Source: Desulfobacterales bacterium (GTDB lineage: Bacteria; Desulfobacterota; Desulfobacteria; Desulfobacterales; JAEINQ01). From it: DNA of 64,000 bases. The stretch spans positions 27,046-91,045 of the forward strand of contig JAEINQ010000021.1 in NCBI GenBank assembly GCA_016342285.1, in the 5' to 3' direction. Both the position numbers and the translations under genes were made by a program. Positions 24,951 through 33,976 of this stretch are shown here, piece after piece. How positions within the stretch are numbered: the stretch's first letter is position 1; every line of letters starts with the position of its first letter. The notes below the pieces were generated by a model. The model searched no databases. It was not told the origin of the DNA and saw nothing but the letters and a program-made list of their open reading frames with translations.

Positions 24951-27029
24951 ATGGAAACCGTGTTGATTCCTCCAGCCTCAGCCATGTTTTTGTTCGTTCC
25001 CACCTGGCTGTTCTCGCTGCTGATTCCCATGGTCGGTGTCGGCATTTTCACTTACATTATGGCCAAACGGATGGCACCGCTGGTTTTGGCAGCCCCGGAC
25101 CGCCGGTTTGACCGCATTGCCGAAAGAATCCTCAATGTTTTAAAAATCTGGCTGGGCCAGTGGCGTCAGCCCCGGTATATGACGGCAGGCGTGCTGCACA
25201 TGGTTATTTTTTTCGGGTTTCTTTCTCTGGGGCTGCGTTCCACCTCCCTGGTCATCATCGGTCTGGACGCCGGATTCGTCTTTCCCGGGTTTGGCGGCAT
25301 TCTCGGTAGCATCTACAACGTGATCAAGGACCTGGCCGCCACGGCCGTGTTCGTGGCTGTGGTGCTGGCCGCCGTGCGGCGCGGCATCCTCAAGCCGGCC
25401 CGATACGCGGTTCCGGCCAAGTACGGCCATGACCATACGAGCGAGGCGGTATTTGTGCTGGGGCTCATCGGTACCCTGATGGTTTCCGAGAGTCTCTTTG
25501 AGGCTTCGTTGGTGGCTGCCGAGGTGTCAACGGGCATGCATGCCCCGTTCCTGATTCCCGGCACCCTGGTATGGATTTTCAAACAGTCGCTGCTGGGCGT
25601 TTCCGTAGACACCCTTCAGGTTCTTCACCTGGTTGCCTATTACGTTCACGATCTGACTTTTTTCTTCTTTCTCTGCTTTCTGCCGCTGGGGAAACATTTC
25701 CATGTTATCACCTCGCTGTTCAACGTTTTTTTCATGCGAATCGTGCGGGGAAACATCAAGCCGGTCCGACACGGCGTATCCGATGACCAACTCGATGACC
25801 TGGAATCTTTCGGCGTCAAGACCCTGGAAGATTTTACCTGGAAGCACATTCTTGACTTTTATTCCTGCGCCGATTGCGGCCGGTGTTCTGACCAGTGTCC
25901 GGCAAACGCCGTGGGCCGGCCGCTGAGCCCCCGGTTCATTTCCATCAAGGGCCGGGATCTGGCCTTTAAGAATTATCCGCTCTGGCCCCTGGACGCCAAG
26001 TTCAAAAAGAGCGAACCGCTCATTGGCAGCATTTACGAAGAAGATGAAATCTGGTCTTGTACCACCTGCGGCGCCTGCGAACAGGAGTGCCCCCTGGGGA
26101 TCGAGTACATTGACAAAATCGTTGACCTCAGGCGGGGAATGGTGGATGAGGGGATGGTTCCCCAGTCCCTCCAAAAGCCGCTCAGCGCGCTGGAAAAGAG
26201 GGGCAACCCCTGGGGTAAGATGGAAAAGAAGAGGGCGGACTGGACCACGGACAAGGAATTTAAGGCGGCGTGCCAGGTCAAAATTCTGGAAAAGGGTGAG
26301 ACGGCCGAGACCCTCTATTTTGTGGATAGCATCTCTTCTTTTGATGATCGTATGCAGGACATTGCCCGGGCCACCGCCAAGATCCTCACGGCGGCCGGCG
26401 TTGACTTCGGCATTTTGGGCAAGGCGGAGAAGGACAGCGGTAACGAGGTCCGACGGTTCGGTGAGGAGATGCTCTTTCAGGATATTCGGGCCCACAACAC
26501 CGACGCGATTCTCGATTCCGGCGTCCGGCGTATCGTTACTGCCGACCCCCATGCATACAATGCCTTGAAAAAAGATTACAGCGGTCTGCCGCCCGTGGAG
26601 CACATCAGTCAGGTGATCACCCGCAGCATTGCAGAAGGCAAGCTCACTTTGAAACCGGTGGAAGATGCCTCCAAAATCTACACCTACCATGATCCGTGCT
26701 ACCTGGGACGGCACAACAGCCTCTACGAAGACCCCCGAGAGGCATTGGATGCCATTGCCGGCCTTCGGCGCGTGGAAATGGAAAAGAGCCGGGACCGTTC
26801 TTTTTGTTGCGGCGGCGGCGGTCTCATGCTCTTCTACGAGCCCGAGGAAGAAGAACGCATGGGCGTTATGCGGGTGCGCATGGCGGCCGAGGCGGGAGCC
26901 AACGTCATTGTGACCGCCTGCCCATTCTGTCTGGTGAACATCGAAGATGCCATCAAGGTGGCTGGGCTGGAAGGCCAGATGGAAGCCATTGAATTGGCTG
27001 AACTCGTTGAGCGGCACATGGATAATTAG
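24951..27029 (+). CDS. ETF-linked membrane Fe-S oxidoreductase (EMO-type, NarI-CCG fusion)
   Basis: A 692-residue membrane protein. The N-terminal part has about six membrane helices (starting VPTWLFSLLIPMVGVGIFTY) of the NarI/HdrE cytochrome-b-like type. Next come two [4Fe-4S] motifs, CADCGRCSDQCP near residue 305 and CTTCGACEQECP near 370. Last is a CCG domain with YHDPCYLGRHN near 580, FCCGGGGGLM-like (FCCGGGGLML) near 620 and TACPFCLVN near 655. Proteins of this layout beside etfBA are the EtfAB:menaquinone oxidoreductases of Syntrophus, Geobacter and sulfate reducers. They take electrons from acyl-CoA oxidation via ETF into the quinone pool. It has a FadR-type operator at its promoter and heads an operon with etfBA. 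Confidence 0.88.
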   Translation: METVLIPPASAMFLFVPTWLFSLLIPMVGVGIFTYIMAKRMAPLVLAAPDRRFDRIAERILNVLKIWLGQWRQPRYMTAGVLHMVIFFGFLSLGLRSTSLVIIGLDAGFVFPGFGGILGSIYNVIKDLAATAVFVAVVLAAVRRGILKPARYAVPAKYGHDHTSEAVFVLGLIGTLMVSESLFEASLVAAEVSTGMHAPFLIPGTLVWIFKQSLLGVSVDTLQVLHLVAYYVHDLTFFFFLCFLPLGKHFHVITSLFNVFFMRIVRGNIKPVRHGVSDDQLDDLESFGVKTLEDFTWKHILDFYSCADCGRCSDQCPANAVGRPLSPRFISIKGRDLAFKNYPLWPLDAKFKKSEPLIGSIYEEDEIWSCTTCGACEQECPLGIEYIDKIVDLRRGMVDEGMVPQSLQKPLSALEKRGNPWGKMEKKRADWTTDKEFKAACQVKILEKGETAETLYFVDSISSFDDRMQDIARATAKILTAAGVDFGILGKAEKDSGNEVRRFGEEMLFQDIRAHNTDAILDSGVRRIVTADPHAYNALKKDYSGLPPVEHISQVITRSIAEGKLTLKPVEDASKIYTYHDPCYLGRHNSLYEDPREALDAIAGLRRVEMEKSRDRSFCCGGGGLMLFYEPEEEERMGVMRVRMAAEAGANVIVTACPFCLVNIEDAIKVAGLEGQMEAIELAELVERHMDN

Positions 27030-27116
27030 TCTGTTCATTTTTCCCGGTCCGCACCTTCTGTCAGGGCGAATCGGGGAGATGATGGCCATCTCACAAACAA
27101 CCTTTGGGAGGGAAAC

Positions 27117-27890
27117 ATGGAGATTTTGGTTTGTGTCAAGAGGGTTCCAGATTCCTCTGAGAACGAGATCGAACTCAACAGCGCCGGTAACGACATCGAA
27201 CGCGACGATCTTGTTTACTCGGTGAACGAATGGGACAACTATGCGGTCGAAGAGGCCATTCAGATCGTTGATCGGGTCGGCGGCAGCGTCACCGTGGCCA
27301 CCGTCGGCGACGACGAGGCCGAAGAAGTGCTTCGACGAGAGATGGCCATGGGTGCCAATGCCGGTATTTTGGTCGCAGACGATGCCCTGGAATCGGCCGA
27401 TGGCAAAGGGATTGCCGCGGCCTTAAAGGCCGTGGTGGAGCAGGGCAATTACGACCTGATCCTTACGGGAGCCCAGTCCGATACCGGCGCCGGCCAAGTC
27501 GGCGGCATGCTGGCGGCCATGCTGGACCTGCCCTATGCCTCTTTGGTCAACACCATCGAGACCGGCGACGGCAAGCTCAAGGTGGGCCGGGAAATTGAGG
27601 GCGGCAACCAGGAAATGAGCGAAATCGAACTTCCCTGTGTTCTCTCCATTCAGACTGGCATCAACGAGCCGCGCTATGTCGGTATCCGCGGGATCCGTAA
27701 GGTGGCCTCGGTGGAGATCCCCACAAAGAGTGCCGGAGATCTGGGCTTGGCCGCGGCTGAGCCCAAAGTCAAACGTTTGGACTACTTCCTGCCCGACCTC
27801 GGAGAGGGTGCCGAAATGCTTGAAGGCAGCACGGAAGAGATCATTGAGAAGCTGGTTGAAATCTTAAAGGCCAAAGGAGGGCTCAAGTAA
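27117..27890 (+). CDS. etfB: Electron transfer flavoprotein beta subunit
   Basis: A 257-residue ETF beta subunit. Features include the start MEILVCVKRVPDSSENEIEL, the adenine-nucleotide-fold segment NEWDNYAVEEAIQIVDR, VTVATVGDDEAEEVLRREMAMGA, the ETF signature region DLILTGAQSDTGAGQVGGMLAAMLDLPYASLV near residue 115, and CVLSIQTGINEPRYVGIRGIRKV near 180. It pairs with EtfA to carry electrons from the acyl-CoA dehydrogenase to the membrane oxidoreductase encoded just upstream. Its stop is adjacent to the etfA start. A GGGAGG site precedes the ATG. I cannot tell from sequence by eye whether it is a bifurcating type. Confidence 0.93.
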   Translation: MEILVCVKRVPDSSENEIELNSAGNDIERDDLVYSVNEWDNYAVEEAIQIVDRVGGSVTVATVGDDEAEEVLRREMAMGANAGILVADDALESADGKGIAAALKAVVEQGNYDLILTGAQSDTGAGQVGGMLAAMLDLPYASLVNTIETGDGKLKVGREIEGGNQEMSEIELPCVLSIQTGINEPRYVGIRGIRKVASVEIPTKSAGDLGLAAAEPKVKRLDYFLPDLGEGAEMLEGSTEEIIEKLVEILKAKGGLK

Positions 27891-28849
27891 TGGCTCAGAT
27901 TTTTGCGTACATCACACACAAAGACGGCGCGGCCGAAGATTCAGCCCTGGAACTGGCCGTTGCGGCAAAGAAAATTGATGCCGGAGCCCAAGTCACGGCC
28001 ATTGTCACCGGCACCGGCGCCGACCTGGACAAAGTGGCCGGCGATATGACGGCTGCCTACGGCGAGGTCTGGAAGGTCGACAATGAGGCCCTGGCCTACC
28101 CCAATGCCGAAGTTATCCGGAAACTGCTGGTCAACATCCTGCCGGCCGGCGCCATGGTGCTGCTGCCCCACGACACTTTCGGTATGGATCTGGGGCCGGG
28201 CCTGGCCATCAAGCTCGACGCCGCCTTTGCCCCCGACGTCGTCGGAATCGACGGGGTTGACGGATCTACCCTCAAGGTTGTTCGCCAGGAGTACGGCGGA
28301 CAGGTTAGCACCCATGTGGATGTGGACATCGCCACCGGTGCGGTGATCAACGTCCGAGGCGGCTGCTTTCTGGCCGAAGAAGCCCAGGCCGGCGGGCAGG
28401 TGGTGGACAAATCCGGAGACGCCGGAGATCTGACCACAAAGCGGCGATTTTTGGAAGTCGTGGAAGCCGAAGCCGGTGATGTGGACATCACCAAGTCCGA
28501 TGTCTTGGTCTCCGTGGGCCGGGGCATCGAAGACCAGGACAACCTGGAGATCGCCTTTGACCTGGCCAAGGCCATGGGGGCCGATGTCTCCTGTTCCCGA
28601 CCGATCGTGGACGCCAAGTGGATGGAAAAATCCCGTCAGGTGGGTACCTCGGGCCAGACCGTCAAACCCAAGGTTTACCTGGCCTGCGGCATCAGCGGGT
28701 CTTTCCAGCACATGGGCGGCATTAAGGGCAACCCCTTTATCGTGGCCATCAACAAAAACACCAAGGCTCCGATCTTTCAGCTGGCCGATGTGGGCATTGA
28801 GGCCGATATTCTCGAATTCCTGCCGGAACTGACCGAACACCTGGAATAG
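27890..28849 (+). CDS. etfA: Electron transfer flavoprotein alpha subunit
   Basis: A 319-residue ETF alpha subunit. The C-terminal FAD-binding domain is typical: VSVGRGIEDQDNLEIAFDLA near residue 205, GQTVKPKVYLACGISGSFQHMGG near 260, and IVAINKNTKAPIFQLADVGIEAD near 283. The N-terminal domain has the usual Rossmann-like fold with VLLPHDTFGMDLGPGLAIKLDA near 88. No ferredoxin domain is fused. The gene starts at the last base of etfB (1-bp overlap), so translation is coupled. A strong terminator follows. Together with etfB and the upstream oxidoreductase it makes the electron-exit branch of beta-oxidation. Confidence 0.93.
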   Translation: MAQIFAYITHKDGAAEDSALELAVAAKKIDAGAQVTAIVTGTGADLDKVAGDMTAAYGEVWKVDNEALAYPNAEVIRKLLVNILPAGAMVLLPHDTFGMDLGPGLAIKLDAAFAPDVVGIDGVDGSTLKVVRQEYGGQVSTHVDVDIATGAVINVRGGCFLAEEAQAGGQVVDKSGDAGDLTTKRRFLEVVEAEAGDVDITKSDVLVSVGRGIEDQDNLEIAFDLAKAMGADVSCSRPIVDAKWMEKSRQVGTSGQTVKPKVYLACGISGSFQHMGGIKGNPFIVAINKNTKAPIFQLADVGIEADILEFLPELTEHLE

Positions 28850-28884
28850 ATGCAGGGGCGATAGCTTCAATTGGAAAAGAGATT

Positions 28885-28930
28885 CGGCCGGCAGCCGCCC
28901 AAAGCGTGGTTGCCGGCCGTTTTGTTTCAT
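28885..28930 (+). terminator. Intrinsic terminator after etfA
   Basis: CGGCCGGCAGCC pairs with GGTTGCCGGCCG (one wobble) around an ~18-nt loop, followed by TTTTGTTT. Confidence 0.88.
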
Positions 28931-29087
28931 GGAAAAAACGATTGTGTATCGTATCAAAATTGTTTAAGTAACACGGCGAGTTGCTTGATATCGAGACTTT
29001 TGCATATAGTCGTTTGAATCCAACAAATGAGGCGGTGCCGCCAGCGCTGCCGTTGGAAGAAACCGGAAATTGACGGAGCCGGTATCC

Positions 29088-30359
29088 ATGAAAAAGGGCT
29101 TTTGGTTCAGATCCATACGTGTCCTGATCGTCTTGGCCGTCGCGGTTTCCGTGGCCGTCCTGCTGGTGGTGTTCCGCCCCCGGGCCGAGCGACAAGAGCG
29201 GGTGGCCAACGGCCGCCTAGTGACGACGTTTCAGGCTAAGCCGGAGACGGTTCACATGACCGTTGAGGCTTTCGGCACCGTATCCCCAAAAGAAACCCTG
29301 AAACTGGTGGCTCAGGTGCCCGGCCGGATTGTGACCATGGCCCCTGTTTTTGTCGAGGGCGGATTTGCCGCGGACGGAACCGTGCTGCTATCCATCGATC
29401 CGCGCTCGTACGCACTGGCGGTCGAGCGTCGCCGGGTTCAGATTGCCCAGGCCGAGGCCGAACTGGCCCAATTGGACCAGGAAGTGAAAAACATCGGTGC
29501 CAGCATGGCCATTGCACGCAGTGACACCCGTCTGGCTGAGGCCGAATTTGGCCGCCTCCAGACCCTGTCTCGGAGAAATGTGGTGGCCCAGACCACCCGG
29601 GACCAGGCCGAACAGCGTCATCTGGCCAGTTTGGAAAGACTTCAGGGGTTAAAAAACCGATTGGCCACCGCTGCGCCTTCCCGGCGCCAGATCGAAGCGC
29701 GGCTTGCCATGGCCCGGGTCGCCCTGGCCCAGGCCGAACTGGACCTGGAACATACGCAGGTGGCGACACCCTTTAACGGATGGGTGCTTGAAAAAGGGGT
29801 GGAGCGGGGCCAGCATGTCGCTCCGGGCCAACTTCTGGGGCGGATCTATCGGGCCGGGGCCTTGGAAGTCGAGGTGCGCATTCCGGGTCGGGATCTGCGC
29901 TGGCTGCAGGCGAATCAAGGGTTTGAGGCCTCGGTTCCGGCCGAGGTGCGGCTTGAAGAAGACGGACAGGACCGGCTGTGGTCTGGGCGGATCGAGCGGG
30001 CCAAGGCCAGTTTTGATGCCGCGACCCGCACATTGCCGGTGGTGGTGGCTATCGATACAACGACCGATGGGACCGGCCCGGGTCAGCCTCCCCTGGCCCT
30101 TCGACCCGGCATGTTCGTGACGGTGCGTCTGCTGGGCGATTCTCGCAGCGGAATTTTTGTCCTTCCCCGGCATGCCATGCGCCCGGATGATACGGTATAT
30201 GTCGCCGATGCCGGCCATCTGCGCGTTCGGCCGGTGACGGTGTTGCGACGTTATGAGGACAAGGTGTTCGTGAGCAGCGGTTTGATCGTCGGCGACCGGA
30301 TTATCGACACCCCCCTGACCGGTGCCGTGGACGGGATGAAGATCCGGGTCAAACCATGA
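29088..30359 (+). CDS. RND efflux periplasmic adaptor (HlyD/MexA family)
   Basis: A 423-residue membrane-fusion protein. There is an N-terminal membrane anchor (about residues 10-30, IRVLIVLAVAVSVAVLLVVF), a barrel-sandwich domain beginning LKLVAQVPGRIVTM near 72, a long alpha hairpin (about 105-210; repeated Leu/Ala/Glu-rich heptads), the return lipoyl half ATPFNGWVLEKGVERGQHV near 225, and a beta-barrel and membrane-proximal domain to the end. The ATG at 29088 was preferred to the upstream TTG because it begins the MKKGFW anchor and has GGAG 10 nt before it. It overlaps the pump gene by ATGA. No outer-membrane channel gene is adjacent. Confidence 0.9.
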   Translation: MKKGFWFRSIRVLIVLAVAVSVAVLLVVFRPRAERQERVANGRLVTTFQAKPETVHMTVEAFGTVSPKETLKLVAQVPGRIVTMAPVFVEGGFAADGTVLLSIDPRSYALAVERRRVQIAQAEAELAQLDQEVKNIGASMAIARSDTRLAEAEFGRLQTLSRRNVVAQTTRDQAEQRHLASLERLQGLKNRLATAAPSRRQIEARLAMARVALAQAELDLEHTQVATPFNGWVLEKGVERGQHVAPGQLLGRIYRAGALEVEVRIPGRDLRWLQANQGFEASVPAEVRLEEDGQDRLWSGRIERAKASFDAATRTLPVVVAIDTTTDGTGPGQPPLALRPGMFVTVRLLGDSRSGIFVLPRHAMRPDDTVYVADAGHLRVRPVTVLRRYEDKVFVSSGLIVGDRIIDTPLTGAVDGMKIRVKP

Positions 30360-33300
30360 AAAAACTGGGCAACTGGTCTATTACCAACCACGTGACCGTG
30401 AACCTGATCATGATCTTTGTGATCACTGCCGGCCTGCTCACCGTGTTCAATATGCGCCGGGAGATGTTTCCCCAGTTCGCCCTGGACATGATCCACGTCA
30501 GCATGGTCTATCCCGGCGCCACCCCTTCGGAGGTCGAAGAGGGGATCTGCATCAAGATCGAAGAAAAAATCAAAGGGGTTGAGGGGATCAAACGGACCAT
30601 CGCCACGGCTCGCGAGGGGCTTGGGGGGGTGACGGTGGAACTCGACGCCGGCGCCGATGTGCGAAAGGTCATAGACGATATACGAACCGAGGTCGACCTC
30701 ATCGACACGTTTCCCGAAGAGGCCGAAGACCCGGTGGTTATCGAGATCGTCAACCGAAACCCTGCCATCACCGTCGCCGTCTACGGCGATGTTTCGGAAA
30801 AATTGCTCCGGGAAACGGCCCAGAAGGTTCGTGACGACCTGGTGGCCACCGGCCCCATCTCCATGGTAGATCTTATTGGGGTGCGGGATTATGAAATCTC
30901 CGTGGAGGTTTCCGAAGCGGCCCTGAGGCGCTACGGTCTCTCTTTTGACCATCTGGTACATGCCATTCGAAGCGGTAGCCTCGATCTGCCCGGCGGTACC
31001 ATTAAAACCGACCACGGAGAAATTCTGGTCCGTGCCATGGGTCAGCGTTACACCGGCGAAGAGTTCGCCGCCCTGCCGTTGATCACCCTGGCCGACGGCA
31101 CGGAGATCCGCCTCGGTGACGTGGCCCGGATCAACGACGGATTCGAAGAGACCGATATCCGGACCCAGTTCAACGGAAAGCCCGCTGCCCTGGTCCGGGT
31201 CAACCGGACCCAGCATGAGGACGTCATCGCCATTGCCGATGTGGTCAGGGACTATGTTCGGGATCATGGCAACCGCATGCCCGCCGGGGTACACCTGTCA
31301 ACCTGGTTTGACCTGTCCACCATGGTCCGGGACCGAATCAACCTGCTTCTTCGAAACGGCAGCCAAGGGATCGTGCTGGTATTCATCGTTCTGGCGTTGT
31401 TTCTCAACCTTCGTCTCTCCTTCTGGGTGGCGGCCGGCATTCCCATCTCCTTCATGGGCGCTTTCATGATTCTTGATGTGAACGGTGAAACCATCAACAT
31501 GATCTCCCTTTTTGCCTTTATCATGACCCTGGGGATTCTGGTGGACGACGCCATCATCGTGGGAGAAAACGTCTATACCCATTCCGGCCGTGGCAAGACG
31601 CCGGCCCAAGCGGTGGTGGACGGCCTGGCCGAAGTGGGTGGACCGGTGATCATGGCCGTTGCGACCACTGTGGTCGCTTTTTTACCACTGATGTTCATTG
31701 CCGGTATCATGGGAAAATTCATCGGCGTGATGCCCAGGGCCGTGGTGGCCATTTTGCTGGTCTCCCTGGGCGAGGCCCTGGTCATTCTGCCGGCCCATCT
31801 TTACCTTGCCCTGGGGCATTCTGCCGGCCGGCCGGGGGGGCTGACCGGCCTGCACGAGCGGCTGCGTGGCCGGGTCGAAGCCGGTCTGAACACCGTTATC
31901 GACCGGTATTATACGCCATGCCTGGATTACGTCGTTCGGAACCGGTATTTCACACTGGGCGTTTCGGTCGGCGTGCTCATCATCAGCCTGGGGATTGTGG
32001 TTGGGGGGTATGTGCCCTTTGTCTTCATGCCCAAGGGCGAGAGCGACTGGATCATCGCCGAGGTGAACTATCCCTTAGGGACCCCGTCCCGGATTACCGC
32101 GGAAACCATTGGCCACCTGGAAACCCAGGCCTTTACCCTGAACGATCTTTTCAAGGGGCGGTTTGATGGCGACGGGGCCATGGTGACCCATGTCTACTCC
32201 ATGGTGGGACTGATTCCGAGACGGGACTGGAAGCCGGCGGTGCTCGGGGGGCACTGCGGCGAGGTCTGGATTGAGCTGGTATCGTCGGCCCGACGACCGT
32301 CGGTATCCGTCAATGAAGTGATCCGCCGGTGGCGCGAACAGGTGGGGGAGGTTCCCGGGGTGGAGCAGCTATCCTTTTATACCATCGAGGGGGGGCCGGC
32401 AGGAAATCCCATCGAAATTCAGCTCATCGGCAACGATTTCGGACAGCTTCAGGCCGCGGCCCATGAACTCAAGATCGAGCTGGCCGCCTATCCGGGCACC
32501 TTTGACGTGACCGATGATTTCAAGCCGGGCAAGGCTGAACGGAGGGTCCGCATTCGGCCCGGGGCACGCAGCGCCGGCGTGACCATGGGCGATCTGGCCA
32601 GACAGGTGCGCCAGGCATTCTATGGCGAAGAAGCCCTTCGCATTCAGCGGGGCCGGGATGACATTAAGGTGATGGTCCGCTACCATGAAGCGGACCGGAA
32701 GAGCCTTTCCGGCATCGAGAAGATGCGGATTCGAACGGCCGACGGCCGCCAGATCCCCATCGAAGCGGTGGCGAAAATCGATTCCGGACAGGCATTTTCC
32801 ATGATTCGGCGGGTGAATCGGCAGCGGGTAATCACGGTCAGTTCGGATCTCGACGAGGCCCAGGGCAACGCCAGCAAGATTGTCTCCGACCTCAAGGCCG
32901 ATTTCCTCCCCCAACTGATCGCTCGGTATGACGGCGTGACCTACGACCTGGAAGGGCAGGCCAAGCGGACCCAGGAGTCGTTGGATAGCCTCAAACGGGG
33001 GTTTTCCCTGGCGCTCATGGGGATTTTTCTGCTCCTGGCCACCCAGTTCCGTTCCTATGTTCAGCCCCTGGTTATCATGGCCGCCATTCCCTTCGGACTT
33101 ATCGGCGCCATCGGCGGCCACTGGGTCATGGGGCTCCCCTTTACCATGATCAGTATTTTCGGCATCGTGGCCCTGTCCGGCATTGTGGTCAACGACTCGC
33201 TGATCCTCATCGATTTCATCAACCGGGCGGCGCGCGGGGGCATGGCCGTGGAAGAGGCTGTCATGCAAAGCGGAAAATCGAGGTTCCGGCCGGTGCTGCT

Positions 33301-33535
33301 CACTTCGGTGACCACAATCGCGGGCCTGTTTCCCCTTTTACTGGAGCGCAGCTTCCAGGCCCAGTTTCTCATCCCCATGGCCGTGAGCATCAGCTTCGGC
33401 CTGCTGGCGGCAACCCTGCTCACCCTTCTCTTTGTCCCGGCCCTTTACCTCATTGTCCGCGATATAGTTCTTGTTTTGCCGGGTCAGGCGCCTTCTCCAT
33501 CAGCATCGGTTCCGAATCAGGAAAACAGAACCTGA
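30356..33535 (+). CDS. RND-family multidrug/solute efflux pump
   Basis: A 1059-residue inner-membrane pump of the AcrB/HAE1-like superfamily. It has the expected layout: TM1 (about 10-30), a large periplasmic loop (about 40-330), TM2-6 with FAFIMTLGILVDDAIIVGENV (the paired Asp of the proton relay, near residue 400), a second large loop (about 560-860), and TM8-12 ending near 1040 (ALSGIVVNDSLILIDFIN near 945). It works with the adaptor encoded directly upstream. Divergence from AcrB is high, so the substrate cannot be predicted. It is followed by 441 bp without a gene. Confidence 0.92.
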   Translation: MKKLGNWSITNHVTVNLIMIFVITAGLLTVFNMRREMFPQFALDMIHVSMVYPGATPSEVEEGICIKIEEKIKGVEGIKRTIATAREGLGGVTVELDAGADVRKVIDDIRTEVDLIDTFPEEAEDPVVIEIVNRNPAITVAVYGDVSEKLLRETAQKVRDDLVATGPISMVDLIGVRDYEISVEVSEAALRRYGLSFDHLVHAIRSGSLDLPGGTIKTDHGEILVRAMGQRYTGEEFAALPLITLADGTEIRLGDVARINDGFEETDIRTQFNGKPAALVRVNRTQHEDVIAIADVVRDYVRDHGNRMPAGVHLSTWFDLSTMVRDRINLLLRNGSQGIVLVFIVLALFLNLRLSFWVAAGIPISFMGAFMILDVNGETINMISLFAFIMTLGILVDDAIIVGENVYTHSGRGKTPAQAVVDGLAEVGGPVIMAVATTVVAFLPLMFIAGIMGKFIGVMPRAVVAILLVSLGEALVILPAHLYLALGHSAGRPGGLTGLHERLRGRVEAGLNTVIDRYYTPCLDYVVRNRYFTLGVSVGVLIISLGIVVGGYVPFVFMPKGESDWIIAEVNYPLGTPSRITAETIGHLETQAFTLNDLFKGRFDGDGAMVTHVYSMVGLIPRRDWKPAVLGGHCGEVWIELVSSARRPSVSVNEVIRRWREQVGEVPGVEQLSFYTIEGGPAGNPIEIQLIGNDFGQLQAAAHELKIELAAYPGTFDVTDDFKPGKAERRVRIRPGARSAGVTMGDLARQVRQAFYGEEALRIQRGRDDIKVMVRYHEADRKSLSGIEKMRIRTADGRQIPIEAVAKIDSGQAFSMIRRVNRQRVITVSSDLDEAQGNASKIVSDLKADFLPQLIARYDGVTYDLEGQAKRTQESLDSLKRGFSLALMGIFLLLATQFRSYVQPLVIMAAIPFGLIGAIGGHWVMGLPFTMISIFGIVALSGIVVNDSLILIDFINRAARGGMAVEEAVMQSGKSRFRPVLLTSVTTIAGLFPLLLERSFQAQFLIPMAVSISFGLLAATLLTLLFVPALYLIVRDIVLVLPGQAPSPSASVPNQENRT

Positions 33536-33976
33536 AAGCTACACGGCGTGACCCGAAGATCTGCAAAGTTTGAAGCAATGCGATCCGGTCTTGTCCCCGC
33601 GGATAAATACAGAGATAGCGGTTTCCGGCGAAAAAGGGTTAACGCCGGCCTGAGATGGCAATTGTTTCGTGACAGTCGCTAACGTTGGCAGGGCAATTGC
33701 ACCCATGTTGAGGATTGATCTTCATTCTGCATCTGGACAGCGGCGGCCACCCCTGGGCAAAACCCATGGGCAGAAGGCTGACCGTGGGGACTGTTTATCC
33801 CCAAAGTCCTTGCCCGGGGCGCGGATCGTTGTTATTATCTGGGTTATTTTTAAATGCCTTCCGCTCACGTACCGGACAGCGGCGGATTTTCCATAAAGAA
33901 GTGCCTGGTTCCGGAAAATCGCACCTTTCAGGCGGCTGGCTGATGCGATAGGGCAACCAAGCGAGAGGATGTACCG
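33536..33976. other. Intergenic region before the giant peptidase gene
   Basis: No gene, clear terminator or known riboswitch could be supported. Two stretches look structured (around 33615-33650 with GCCGGC words, and 33890-33950 with GGATTTTCC/GGAAAATC pairing). GATTTTCCAT and TGGTTCCGGAAAATC could form a hairpin about 50-80 bp before the start codon. AGAGG precedes the ATG of the next gene. Confidence 0.35.

Noticed and set aside
33880..33976. Possible c-di-GMP or other riboswitch before the giant peptidase gene
   Set aside because: Words such as GGGCAACC and GGCGGCTGG recall riboswitch cores, but the ordered conserved elements of GEMM-type or other known classes are not present.
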